Source: Streptomyces sp. Mut1
GTDB taxonomy: Bacteria; Actinomycetota; Actinomycetes; Streptomycetales; Streptomycetaceae
Length of the DNA stretch: 64,000 bases
Assembly (NCBI RefSeq): GCF_030719295.1
Contig: NZ_CP120997.1
Location: forward strand, 3,538,501-3,602,500
Direction of reading: 5' to 3'
The notes beneath the pieces are model-generated. The model did no database searches. It saw only the letters and a program-made list of their open reading frames with translations, and had not been told where the DNA came from. Positions 16,301 to 24,874 of the stretch are shown in pieces. A program made the translations under genes and the position numbers. Numbering within the stretch: the stretch's first letter is position 1; each line of letters starts with the position of its first letter.

Positions 16301-17569
16301 CTACAGCGCACCCGACTCTGCGGCCTTCGTCAGGCGGTCGAGCTTACCCATTCCGCCATTGAGCAACGCATCGGAGATTCCCTGCTTCATCACTCGAATC
16401 TTGGCCAGACTTTCACGCTCTACGGAGATTTGGCGATCGCAGACTTCCAGGCTCGCAACAATTTCCGCCTGCTTCTGCAAGTCAGTCGGAAAATCGATGA
16501 GTAGGTCCCGGAGTCTCCCGGGATTAACATTCACCTGCTGAACTGCGACTGTTGCGATCGAGCGCACACGTTGACGGATCGCGGGGTGCTGGAGCCATTC
16601 GACAAGGTAGCCAGGGTTGAGCCTTGCGAAATCTGGGTTCAAGCGCACCAGATAGGAGGCAAACGTCGCCTTTTCGATCTCCCCACCCCAGAGCGCAGAC
16701 TTTCCGACGTGCTCAATGCTGTTCGTTCTGTTGAAGAGCACATCCCCCACCCGCAGAAGGGGCTTGGTTTGCACATCCTGCGGGCAGTACCGGAGATCTC
16801 CGAGCTCAGGGCGCCCGTCCAAGAGGTTGTTCATCCGGAGTGTAGCGACGCCTCGGCTGTCATCGTCCAGCGCAACGGAAATCCCATAGTCCACTGAAGG
16901 CACAACCTCACGAAGGGCTACCCGCTCCCAATCAGATGGTACCTCACTGGACATTATCGACTCCATTCCGTGCAGCGCGATTCCACCCCGCACTGTTCGA
17001 AGCTTGGAGATTATTGCCTGAACTGCCCGCTCCGATTCGCTGACCGCATCCAGAATCTCAACGATGCGACGCTGCACTTTCAGCGTCGGCCACTTCAGAA
17101 GAAAATTCCTAATCGCCCGCTGCGAGATATTCTGCATGCTTCGACTGCTACCTGAAGAAGCCAATCCGATCTGACGTCTCAGGGAAGGACTAGACAGGCA
17201 AATGTTCACGAAATGGGCGTCTGCTGCATCCGGATCAAGTACCAGACGCAGCGTCTTGTCCGAGAGCATCAAACGCTCAGGTGTCTCGATCGCAATACAA
17301 GACGCACCAACGAGTTCCGGAGTGTTCGCGCGAGAGAAAAGCAGATCGCCAGGTTGAACTTCGTAGCGAGAGTCGATAAGCCCTGAGACCAACCCAACAG
17401 CCTTGTTCTCTCTCGGCCGAAAACCATCCTTGTGGACGGCACTGACCTTCAGAACCCCCCAATCGCCAGCTCCAGCAGGCGCATCAGGCAAGTCAGGGCT
17501 ATGCCCAGCATCAATGCGAACAAGTCGACTACTTAGGGGCGCGGTCTCCCATTCGAGGTCAACTGACAT
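16301..17569 (-). CDS. hsdS: Type I restriction system specificity subunit S
   Basis: The 422-residue subunit that sets DNA target specificity for both the methylase and nuclease complexes. It has the normal two-repeat structure: a first target-recognition domain (about 10-180), a conserved helical spacer ending in a KWPTLKVQRRIVEILD-type segment (about 185-220), a second recognition domain with the same layout (DLLIDFPTDLQKQAEIVASL in the second spacer). The start ATG 17569 lies inside hsdM (11-nt overlap). Base composition is clearly lower in GC than the flanking genes, as expected of a subunit whose recognition domains are exchanged horizontally. The target sequence cannot be deduced. Confidence 0.93.
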   Translation of the reverse strand: MSVDLEWETAPLSSRLVRIDAGHSPDLPDAPAGAGDWGVLKVSAVHKDGFRPRENKAVGLVSGLIDSRYEVQPGDLLFSRANTPELVGASCIAIETPERLMLSDKTLRLVLDPDAADAHFVNICLSSPSLRRQIGLASSGSSRSMQNISQRAIRNFLLKWPTLKVQRRIVEILDAVSESERAVQAIISKLRTVRGGIALHGMESIMSSEVPSDWERVALREVVPSVDYGISVALDDDSRGVATLRMNNLLDGRPELGDLRYCPQDVQTKPLLRVGDVLFNRTNSIEHVGKSALWGGEIEKATFASYLVRLNPDFARLNPGYLVEWLQHPAIRQRVRSIATVAVQQVNVNPGRLRDLLIDFPTDLQKQAEIVASLEVCDRQISVERESLAKIRVMKQGISDALLNGGMGKLDRLTKAAESGAL

Positions 17570-20252
17570 AACCCAACTCCTCCAGAAACCCGTCCAGCCG
17601 CTCCGCCGCAGCCTCGCGCCGCGCCTCAATATCCCGCAGCGACACCAGGTACTTCCGCTCCCAGCCCAAGTACACATCGACCAACTCCCGTCGCCGACGC
17701 ACCACATGACCCTCCAACTTCGAAGCCAGGTCATCCCGGAGGATGCCGAGAACGATCTCGCCGGCCGCCGACTCCGTCAGAGCGTCCCGCACCTTGTGCA
17801 GCACAGGCGTGGACCTCTCCTCATCGGCTTCAGGGGCGACCATGACCGCAAGCGCGGTCTGCCCAGCGGCCGAAGCAGGCTCCACAACCTTCGCCCGCTG
17901 CCTCCGCAGCGCACCCCCCATCCCATCCAACGGATAGAACGCCTCCTCCAGCGCCTTCACCGCCTTGCCCGCCGCCGTCCGCTCCTTCTTGAGCTTCTTC
18001 AGCTCGGGCTCGCTCAGCAGCGCCTCCGCCACCGCCGGATCAAGGCCCCCCGGCTCCTCGCCGTCCTCCCCCGCAACGCCCGCCGCAGCAGCAGCCCGCG
18101 CGGCCTCCGCCTCCTCGGCCGCCTTCACCTTCACGTCCAGCTTCGCCTTGACCTTGTCCGCCTCGGCCAGCTCGCGCAGGAAGTCCGGGGCGATCCGGGC
18201 CACCACCTTGTGGCCGTACGCCTGGCGGCGCTCCGCGCCCGAGCGTTTGCGTGCGCCGCCCGTCCACGGGTTCGGCTCCGGTTCGAGCAGCGTCTCGACC
18301 GTGTCGACCCAGCCCTCGACGACACCCTTGAAGCCATTGCTGGCCAAGGCCTTGAGCTCGTTCCTGGCGTCCTGCCACCACCCGGCGACCGCCCCCGAGA
18401 GGGCATAGCGGTCCAGCAGGTCAACGTTCAGCAGCCGCTGACGGAACGAGGCGATCAGGTCGGCACGCAGCCGGGCGAGCTGCGACCGCTTCTCGAACTC
18501 CGTGCGGTCGTCGCCCTCATGCGGGGCCAGGGACGCGATCTGTCCGGTCTCCACCGCCCACCACTTGTCGAACGCGTCCCACAACTCCCGCTCCCGGCCC
18601 TCGGCCAGCGCGGTCAGCCGGTCGGCGTCCGGCCGTTCGTCCTCCGGCAGGAAGTCGACGTACGCGGAGTCGTTCTCCCGCTCCGCGAACAGATCGGTCA
18701 CCCCGACCCCGTACGCCTCCAGCACCTTCGCCTTGTCCTCGGCCTCGATCTCCGATGTCGGCACCCCGCCCGTCAGATGCGCGCGGACGTCCTGCGGCTC
18801 GGGCGGCGGGGTGTTGTCGACGTAGCGGCGGATGTTGAGGTTGTACGCGTTCTCCGCCAGCTCCTCCCGCTTCACCCAGCGGGCGAACCGGGGTACCCCC
18901 GAGCCGTCCCCCACCGCGTCGTGGAACGTGGAGACGATCTTCTCCACATGCTCAGGCAGCAGCACGTTCTGCGCGCGCTCGGAGTGGTACTCGCGGTCGG
19001 CGTTGATGAAGAGCACCTTGCCCTGCCGGTCCACGTGCTTCCGGCCCTTGGCGCGCAGCACCAGCACGCAGGCGGGGATGCCGGTGCCGTAGAAGATGTT
19101 GGACGGCAGGCCGATCACGGCCTCCAGCAGGTCGGCCTCGATGAGCTTGGCCCGGATGTCGCCCTCAGCGCCGCTGCGGAACAGCACGCCGTGCGGCATC
19201 ACGGTGAAGACGGAGCCACCGCGCCCCTCCACCATGTACAGCATGTGCTGCAGGAACATCAGGTCGGCCTTGCCCTTTTCCGAGGTGTGGCCGTACTTCA
19301 TGCGGTCTTCGAGACCGGGCGGCAGGTCGGCCACCTTGTAGTCCATGGAGAAGGGCGGGTTGCTGAGCACCACGTCGTACGACTTGTCGAGGTGCATCGG
19401 GTTGGTGAGCGTGTCCCCGATCCGCAGGTCGAAGTCGCTGGCGCCGTGGAACAGCATGTTCATCGTGGCCATGACCCAGGAGCCGTTGTTGGCGTCCTGC
19501 CCGGCCAGGGCCAGGTCCTCGGTGTCGCCGCCGTGCTCCTCGATGTACTCCTTGGTGTGGATGAGCATTCCACCGGAGCCGACGCACGGGTCGTACACAT
19601 GCTGGTTGGCCTGCGGGCGCGCCAGCTCGACCATCATGCGGACCACCGCACGCGGGGTGTAGAACTCACCGCCCTTGGAACCGGCCGAGTCCGCGAAGTC
19701 CTTCAGCAGGTACTCGTACGCCGCGCCGATGACGTCCGGGAACTCAAGGTCCTCGCCCCTCAGCCGCAGGCTCCCGAAGTGACCGATGAGTGCGGAGAGC
19801 CGTTTGTCCGCGAGCTTGGCCGCCGAGGTTCCGGTGCCTCCGCCGCCACCGATCCGGTTGAAGTTGACCTGTCCGAAGAGACCGCGGAGCCCTTCGTTGC
19901 CCTTCTGGCCCTCCAGGGCGTCCAGCGCGGGCTGGAGGTAGCTCGTGGCCACGTCGTCCACCGCTCCGGCCAGCCGGGACCAGCGGGCCTCCTCGGGGAC
20001 GTACATGATCCGGTCGGCCGTGTAGCGGCGGTGGTCCTCCGCGTCCTCCCTGGCCTCCTCCTCACTCGCGCCCCCGGCCTTCTCCTCGGCGACGATCCGG
20101 TCGTAGGCGGCCTCGAACTCGTCGTTCACCCGCTTCAGGAACAGCAGGACCAAGAGGAAGTCGCGGTACTCGGCAGCGTCCATGGTGCCGCGCAGGATGT
20201 CTGCGGCAGCGAAGAGATGACGCTCCAGTTGATCGAGCGTGAGCTTGGCCAC
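17559..20252 (-). CDS. hsdM: Type I restriction system methyltransferase subunit M (long form)
   Basis: The N6-adenine methyltransferase subunit. The helical N-terminal domain (LDQLERHLFAAADILRG) is followed by the methylase core with motif I DPCVGSGGM (about 221-229) and catalytic motif IV NPPFSMDY (about 297-304). The protein has 897 residues, far longer than the classical HsdM of about 500. The extra C-terminal half contains a charged Ala/Glu/Lys-rich coiled-coil stretch (about 690-760), then a tail ending near the hsdS overlap that resembles an HsdS-contacting helix bundle. The start is GTG 20252 with TTGGAG upstream, after a terminator that isolates it from rloAB. Confidence 0.94.
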   Translation of the reverse strand: MAKLTLDQLERHLFAAADILRGTMDAAEYRDFLLVLLFLKRVNDEFEAAYDRIVAEEKAGGASEEEAREDAEDHRRYTADRIMYVPEEARWSRLAGAVDDVATSYLQPALDALEGQKGNEGLRGLFGQVNFNRIGGGGGTGTSAAKLADKRLSALIGHFGSLRLRGEDLEFPDVIGAAYEYLLKDFADSAGSKGGEFYTPRAVVRMMVELARPQANQHVYDPCVGSGGMLIHTKEYIEEHGGDTEDLALAGQDANNGSWVMATMNMLFHGASDFDLRIGDTLTNPMHLDKSYDVVLSNPPFSMDYKVADLPPGLEDRMKYGHTSEKGKADLMFLQHMLYMVEGRGGSVFTVMPHGVLFRSGAEGDIRAKLIEADLLEAVIGLPSNIFYGTGIPACVLVLRAKGRKHVDRQGKVLFINADREYHSERAQNVLLPEHVEKIVSTFHDAVGDGSGVPRFARWVKREELAENAYNLNIRRYVDNTPPPEPQDVRAHLTGGVPTSEIEAEDKAKVLEAYGVGVTDLFAERENDSAYVDFLPEDERPDADRLTALAEGRERELWDAFDKWWAVETGQIASLAPHEGDDRTEFEKRSQLARLRADLIASFRQRLLNVDLLDRYALSGAVAGWWQDARNELKALASNGFKGVVEGWVDTVETLLEPEPNPWTGGARKRSGAERRQAYGHKVVARIAPDFLRELAEADKVKAKLDVKVKAAEEAEAARAAAAAGVAGEDGEEPGGLDPAVAEALLSEPELKKLKKERTAAGKAVKALEEAFYPLDGMGGALRRQRAKVVEPASAAGQTALAVMVAPEADEERSTPVLHKVRDALTESAAGEIVLGILRDDLASKLEGHVVRRRRELVDVYLGWERKYLVSLRDIEARREAAAERLDGFLEELGYVS

Positions 20253-20290
20253 GGACGGACTCCAAGGTGGTGTGATGCCGGCGCTGTACA

Positions 20291-20329
20291 GACGAAAAAA
20301 GGGGGACGCCGGGCGGCGAGCCGCCCGGC
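20291..20329 (-). terminator. Intrinsic terminator after rloB
   Basis: A perfect 9-bp hairpin (GCCGGGCGG / CCGCCCGGC, 4-nt loop) is followed on the minus strand by a run of six T. This is a textbook Rho-independent terminator, unusual in having a T-tract for this genome, 31 nt past the rloB stop and 39 nt upstream of hsdM. Confidence 0.85.
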
Positions 20330-20359
20330 AGAGGCTTTCGCGGGCCTGCTCCCAGCAGC

Positions 20360-21100
20360 CTAGTAGCCGCTGAGGAGCAGACCTTCCTCAACGAAACTCC
20401 AGACGTCGGTGAACGGATCCCACTTCTCAGGATTGGCCGTTTCGACGCGAGCGTTGATCGCCTTTGCGTATTTCCTGGCGTCCTTGTACCGCCGCTGCTC
20501 CTTGTCCGTGCTCAGCACCTGGTCCTCGCGCATGTGCTTGGACTGTTGCTCGGAGACGGTACGAATGTTGCGGCCGTACGTCGCCGCGAAGCCGGGACGG
20601 GAGCGGAGCCTGCTGTTCGCGTCGCCGCAGACACCGCCGAAGCTGCTGGTGTAGTTCGTGTAGTGCAGGAGGCGCCAGAGCTCGAAACAGGGGTGCGAGT
20701 AGGCGATCTTGATGCCGTGCTTGTCCGCGAGTTGCCTGGCCTCAAGGATGTTCAGGTGGTCGTCGCGGTCGAAGAGGACCCACACCTGCGGGTAGTTCCA
20801 GTCGTCGGCCGTCAGCCCGGCGTCCTTGGCCTCGCGCTGGACCTTGCGCAGCGTGATGACGGCATCTTTGACCATCGCGTACGGCTTGCGGTGTTTGCCG
20901 ACGGCGTTCTCGTTCTCGAAGTGGTGATCCACACTGCGGCCCGGAGCCACCGGCGTGCCGTGCTTCAAGATGATGTCGATGTACTCGGGCTCGGTGACCT
21001 CGCCCTCGGTGAAGATGTACACCTGGCGAGCGCGGTTCGTACGCCCCTTCCCGCCGCCCCTCTTGCGGGAAACGCTGTCCCCTCCCCTTGGCCTCGCCAT
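20360..21100 (-). CDS. rloB: RloB family protein (TOPRIM-like), AbiL-type partner
   Basis: A 246-residue protein of the RloB family. After a basic N-terminus it has the TOPRIM-like motif FTEGEVTEPEY (about 30-40), and the acidic DxD-type motif VLFDRDDHLN (about 110-120), which together suggest a Mg-dependent nuclease or primase-like fold. RloB was first named in Campylobacter as an ORF linked to a type I restriction locus; the pair RloA-RloB corresponds to the two-component AbiL abortive phage-resistance system. The ATG overlaps the rloA stop codon by one base (TGATG), so the two are translationally coupled. A terminator follows. Confidence 0.88.
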   Translation of the reverse strand: MARPRGGDSVSRKRGGGKGRTNRARQVYIFTEGEVTEPEYIDIILKHGTPVAPGRSVDHHFENENAVGKHRKPYAMVKDAVITLRKVQREAKDAGLTADDWNYPQVWVLFDRDDHLNILEARQLADKHGIKIAYSHPCFELWRLLHYTNYTSSFGGVCGDANSRLRSRPGFAATYGRNIRTVSEQQSKHMREDQVLSTDKEQRRYKDARKYAKAINARVETANPEKWDPFTDVWSFVEEGLLLSGY

Positions 21101-22368
21101 CAGCCTTCTTCCGCCTCCATCCGCGCCAAGTCGTCCGTCCGCACCAGCCGTCGCCCGATCTGCCCCTCGGAGACCTTCGGCACCGCGCCGAAGGACCCGG
21201 CGAGATACGACGCCATGAGGTCCTCCTCGTCCGTCGGCTCCCAGTCGGCGACCGACGACAGCTCCGTGGCCCCGTTCCCGTCCTTCTCCGTGAGCCACAG
21301 CTGCCCCGGCTCCAGGAGCCGGCCGCCACCGGGCGTCCGCAGCAGGGAGGGGTCGTGGCCGGTGAAGATCAGCTGGGCGCCCTTGGGGTTCACCCACGGT
21401 GCCTGGAAGAGGCGTACGACCTCTGCTGCGAAGCGCGAGTGCAGGCTCGCGTCCAGCTCGTCGATGAGCAGGACCGCGCCGGTGTCGAGAGCAAGCAGGA
21501 GCGGGCCGATCAGGGCGAACCAGGAGCGGGTGCCCCAGGACTCGGAGGCCCAGTCCAGTACGGTGCGTTCTCCGCCGCCGGTATGGACCAGCTGGATGAC
21601 CGGGCGGCCGGACGGCGACCGCTCGACCTCCACGCCCGCGATACCCAGATCGGCCACCTGTAGTAGTTCCTCGGCCCGGCGCCTGAAGTCTTCGCTCTTC
21701 AGCAGCATCCCGGCCGTGTAGGCCTCGCGCTGGGTGCGCTCCGTCTCGGGCGTGACGTCCCAGAGGTTGTTCTTGAACCAGTCGAAGACCGGGGTCAGCT
21801 GCTCGTGGCCGTCGTTGGCCGCCCGTGTCAGGAGGAGGGCGTCCGGCCGCGTCGTACGGGCCAGCCGGGCCCGGTCGTGAAGCCTCTCGCCGGGGAAGTC
21901 GAAGTCCTTGTCACGGTCTGCGTCCCGCTCGAACCAGACCTGGCGACGGCCCTTGGGGTAGGCGTAGAGCCATTCCGCTTCGACCCGGCGCGCGCCCAGC
22001 TCGAATCCGTACGTCCAGCGGACACCGTCATCCAGGACGAAGTCCGCCTCGTACAGGGATGTTTGTGCCGCTGCCTTGGGATCGAGGGCGAACTCGTCGC
22101 GGGGGATTCCGTCGTAGGAGGTCCAGTCGGCGTAGGAGCGCATGACGGCGTGCTTCATGCTCTTCAGCGCGGCGATCACGTTGGACTTGCCGGAGGCGTT
22201 GGCCCCGAAGATTCCGAGCACGGTGTGAACAGGAAGGCGCTGCCCGTCGGAGAGCACCGTCTCGCGAGCCGCGGCCAGCTCCCTCTCGGTCCCCTCGGAC
22301 GCGACGAACGACAGTTCCTGCTCGTCGCGCAGCGACCGGACGTTCGCCACCCGGAATCTCAGCAGCAT
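21100..22368 (-). CDS. rloA: AAA-family ATPase, RloA/AbiLi-like
   Basis: A 422-residue ABC/AAA15-type ATPase with OLD-like organisation. Walker A is FGANASGKSN at 54-63; the C-terminal half carries Walker B LLIDELDASLH (about 298-308) and the H-loop-like IFTGHDPSLL. It lacks a TOPRIM domain of its own; that function is supplied by the coupled RloB. Such ATPases are thought to sense phage infection and license the partner effector. The ATG at 22368 has GAAGGAG upstream. It lies immediately 5' of the hsd cluster in the same direction, forming a composite defence island. Confidence 0.88.
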   Translation of the reverse strand: MLLRFRVANVRSLRDEQELSFVASEGTERELAAARETVLSDGQRLPVHTVLGIFGANASGKSNVIAALKSMKHAVMRSYADWTSYDGIPRDEFALDPKAAAQTSLYEADFVLDDGVRWTYGFELGARRVEAEWLYAYPKGRRQVWFERDADRDKDFDFPGERLHDRARLARTTRPDALLLTRAANDGHEQLTPVFDWFKNNLWDVTPETERTQREAYTAGMLLKSEDFRRRAEELLQVADLGIAGVEVERSPSGRPVIQLVHTGGGERTVLDWASESWGTRSWFALIGPLLLALDTGAVLLIDELDASLHSRFAAEVVRLFQAPWVNPKGAQLIFTGHDPSLLRTPGGGRLLEPGQLWLTEKDGNGATELSSVADWEPTDEEDLMASYLAGSFGAVPKVSEGQIGRRLVRTDDLARMEAEEG

Positions 22369-22426
22369 CCTGGCTCCTTCATGGCGGACACATTAGTCAC
22401 ACCATCCCGCCCGCGTGTGCGGGTGT

Positions 22427-22465
22427 GCGGCGGCAGCCGGCAGGGTGCCTGCCGGCTGCCGCCGC
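22427..22465 (-). terminator. Very strong hairpin terminator after purA
   Basis: An 18-bp perfect inverted repeat (arms 22427-22444 and 22448-22465) with a 3-nt loop begins 8 nt past the purA stop codon. It separates purA from the rloA gene downstream. Confidence 0.85.
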
Positions 22466-22473
22466 GGTGCTCC

Positions 22474-23757
22474 CTACAGGAACGAGTTGATCTCGATGGT
22501 CTCGGTCCGGCCGGGGCCGACGCCGATCGCGGAGATCGGGGCGCCGGACATCTCCTCCAGCGCCTTCACGTACGCCTGCGCGTTCTTCGGCAGGTCGGCG
22601 AAGGTCTTCGCCTTCGTGATGTCCTCGGACCAGCCCGGGAGCATCTCGTAGACCGGCTTCGCGTGGTGGAAGTCGGTCTGGCTGTACGGGAGCTCCTCGA
22701 CGCGCTTGCCGTCGATCTCGTACGCCACGCACACCGGGATCTGCTCCCAGCCGGTCAGCACGTCCAGCTTGGTGAGGAAGAAGTCGGTGAGACCGTTGAC
22801 CCGGGTCGCGTACCGCGCGATGACCGCGTCGAACCAGCCGCAGCGGCGGTCGCGACCGGTGGTGACACCGCGCTCGCCGCCGATCCGGCGCAGCGCCTCG
22901 CCGTCCTCGTCCAGCAGCTCCGTCGGGAACGGGCCGGCGCCGACGCGGGTGGTGTAGGCCTTGAGGATGCCGATGACCCGGCTGATCTTGGTCGGCCCCA
23001 CACCGGAACCGGTGCAGGCGCCGCCTGCGGTCGGGTTCGAGGAGGTGACGAAGGGGTACGTGCCGTGGTCGACGTCGAGCAGCGTGCCCTGACCGCCCTC
23101 GAAGAGGACGACCTTGCCCGCGTCGATGGCGTCGTTCAGGATCAGCGTCGTGTCGGCGACGTAGGGCTTGATCTGCTCCGCGTACTGGAGCATGTCCTCG
23201 ACGACCTTGCCGGCCTCGATGGCGCGCCGGTTGAAGACCTTGGCCAGGAGCTGGTTCTTCTGCTCCAGGGCCGCCTCGACCTTCTGCTCCAGGATCGACT
23301 CGTCGTAGAGGTCCTGGACGCGGATGCCGACGCGGTTGATCTTGTCGGCATACGTCGGGCCGATACCGCGCCCGGTCGTGCCGATCTTGCGCTTCCCGAG
23401 GAACCGTTCCGTCACCTTGTCGACGGTGACGTTGTACGGGGTGATCAAATGGGCGTTGCCGCTGATCAGCAGCTTCGACGTGTCCACGCCGCGGTCGTTC
23501 AGCCCACTCAGCTCGGAGAGCAGGACCGCCGGGTCGACGACGACACCGTTACCGATGACCGGGGTACATCCCGGTGACAGGATTCCGGAGGGGAGGAGAT
23601 GCAGTGCGTACTTCTGGTCGCCGACGACGACCGTGTGACCGGCGTTGTTGCCGCCTTGGTAGCGCACCACGTAGTCCACGGATCCACCGAGGAGGTCGGT
23701 GGCCTTTCCCTTGCCCTCGTCACCCCACTGAGCACCGAGCAGCACAAGTGCGGGCAC
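22474..23757 (-). CDS. purA: Adenylosuccinate synthetase
   Basis: Catalyses GTP-dependent joining of IMP and aspartate to adenylosuccinate, the first step of AMP synthesis from IMP. The 427-residue protein has normal length and the family motifs: GTP-binding [11 protein letters not shown] at 8-18, NNAGHTVV (about 37-44) with the catalytic His, [10 protein letters not shown], and the C-terminal [11 protein letters not shown]. The start is GTG 23757 in a cytoplasmic protein with no extra domains. It is a single gene, divergent from the diacylglycerol-kinase-like gene, with structured DNA in the intergenic region. Confidence 0.97.
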   Translation of the reverse strand: MPALVLLGAQWGDEGKGKATDLLGGSVDYVVRYQGGNNAGHTVVVGDQKYALHLLPSGILSPGCTPVIGNGVVVDPAVLLSELSGLNDRGVDTSKLLISGNAHLITPYNVTVDKVTERFLGKRKIGTTGRGIGPTYADKINRVGIRVQDLYDESILEQKVEAALEQKNQLLAKVFNRRAIEAGKVVEDMLQYAEQIKPYVADTTLILNDAIDAGKVVLFEGGQGTLLDVDHGTYPFVTSSNPTAGGACTGSGVGPTKISRVIGILKAYTTRVGAGPFPTELLDEDGEALRRIGGERGVTTGRDRRCGWFDAVIARYATRVNGLTDFFLTKLDVLTGWEQIPVCVAYEIDGKRVEELPYSQTDFHHAKPVYEMLPGWSEDITKAKTFADLPKNAQAYVKALEEMSGAPISAIGVGPGRTETIEINSFL

Positions 23758-23821
23758 AGGCGTACACCCCTTCCGGGCGGGGCATGTCCAAGGTCAGGGG
23801 GCGTACCAAAACGCCGTACAT

Positions 23822-23841
23822 GCCGTACGACGTTGTACGGC
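23822..23841. promoter_or_regulatory. Inverted repeat upstream of purA (candidate operator)
   Basis: GCCGTAC-gacgtt-GTACGGC is a perfect 7-bp inverted repeat 65 nt upstream of the purA start; a further GCCGTACA copy lies a few bases nearer the gene. Its position suits an operator or leader structure for purA. I cannot name the regulator. Confidence 0.4.
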
Positions 23842-23881
23842 ACAGCCTGAACCGTCGAACCGGGTGCCCCGGAATAGACGA

Positions 23882-23909
23882 AGCCCCTGGCGCAATAGCG
23901 CAAGGGGCT
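23882..23909 (+). terminator. Hairpin in the purA/lipid-kinase divergent region
   Basis: AGCCCCTGGCGC and GCGCAAGGGGCT form a 12-bp stem with one mismatch and a 4-nt loop, followed by CTTGC. It lies 35 nt before the GTG of the downstream gene, so it may be a terminator of a leader transcript or a 5' UTR element of that gene. Confidence 0.45.
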
Positions 23910-23943
23910 CTTGCACCAAGATGCTACCCGAGGAAGGACCGAG

Positions 23944-24795
23944 GTGTCGGCTGCCCAGCCCCCCGGTAACGGTGCGCCCCATCTGCTGGTGGTGATCGAT
24001 CCGGTCGCCCGCCGCACGGACGGCGAGTCCGTCCGCATCGCCAAGGACGTGCTGAGCGCCGGCTCGCACGCCAAGATCTGCCTCCCGGACAGCCCCGGGG
24101 AATTCGTCCGGGCCCTGTCCCGGCGGGGCGGCCGGCGGCCGGTGGTCATAGGCGACGACCGGGCGCTGCGGCGCGCGGTGTCCCTGCTGCACCGGGAGCG
24201 GGAACCGGCCATGAACGCGCTCTCACTGGTACCGGTCGGCGTGTCGGCCACCCTGGAACTCGCGCATTCGCTCGGCGTGCCGACGGGCACGGTGGCGGCG
24301 GCGCGCACAGCCCTGGACGGGGCGGAGCGCCGTCTGGACCTGCTCGTCGACGACAGCGACGGCGTGGTCCTGGGGGCGCTGCGCATCCCCGCCCTGAACG
24401 GCGCCCCGGGCGCCGCCACCGGCCGCTCGGGCGTCACAGCGGTCTGGGACAGCTGCCGCTCCCTGGTCCGCACCCTGGTGCGTCCCGCGCCCCCGGAGCC
24501 GTCCGCCGCCGCCTCGACGCACCGGCTGCGCGTGGAGGCCGACGGTGTCGTGCTGAACGATCTGGACCGCCCGGTCGCCTCGGTGACGGTGACCTCCGGG
24601 CGCGGTGCCGACGGCGTGGCCGAGGTGACGATCGACGCGCCGGACGGCGCCCCGGTCACCACCAGGGCCAAGGCCGTCACGGTCTCGGGGGCGGATTTCC
24701 GCTACCGGGCGGACATACAGGTCGGCGGGCCGGTGCGGACGCGGACCTGGACGGTGCGGGCGGGGGCCTGGGGGCTGATACTTCCGGCGCGGTAG
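23944..24795 (+). CDS. Diacylglycerol/lipid kinase-like protein
   Basis: A 283-residue protein that I recognise as the diacylglycerol-kinase-catalytic-domain-like protein found beside purA in Streptomyces. It has the two-lobed plan: an N-terminal Rossmann-like part (HLLVVIDPVARR, then VVIGDDRALRRAVSLLH) and a C-terminal beta-sandwich (TTRAKAVTVSGADFRYRADI). However, the usual GGDGT nucleotide-binding motif is not present: the equivalent position reads IGDDRAL. Catalytic activity is therefore doubtful. The start is GTG 23944 with AGGAAGG upstream; an earlier in-frame ATG at 23911 lacks a ribosome site. Confidence 0.7.
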   Translation: MSAAQPPGNGAPHLLVVIDPVARRTDGESVRIAKDVLSAGSHAKICLPDSPGEFVRALSRRGGRRPVVIGDDRALRRAVSLLHREREPAMNALSLVPVGVSATLELAHSLGVPTGTVAAARTALDGAERRLDLLVDDSDGVVLGALRIPALNGAPGAATGRSGVTAVWDSCRSLVRTLVRPAPPEPSAAASTHRLRVEADGVVLNDLDRPVASVTVTSGRGADGVAEVTIDAPDGAPVTTRAKAVTVSGADFRYRADIQVGGPVRTRTWTVRAGAWGLILPAR

Positions 24796-24810
24796 CCGCC
24801 CCGGCCGTGC

Positions 24811-24859
24811 GGCGCCGGGGCCTCACGCGCCGGTCCGGCGCAGTCCGGGCCCCGGCGCC
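24811..24859. terminator. Nested bidirectional terminator
   Basis: A 12-bp outer stem (GGCGCCGGGGCC / GGCCCCGGCGCC) encloses a second stem (GCGCCGG / CCGGCGC). It lies between the convergent lipid-kinase-like and P450 genes, 16 nt from each, and can serve both. Confidence 0.75.
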
Positions 24860-24874
24860 CCCGTGCCCGTGGCC

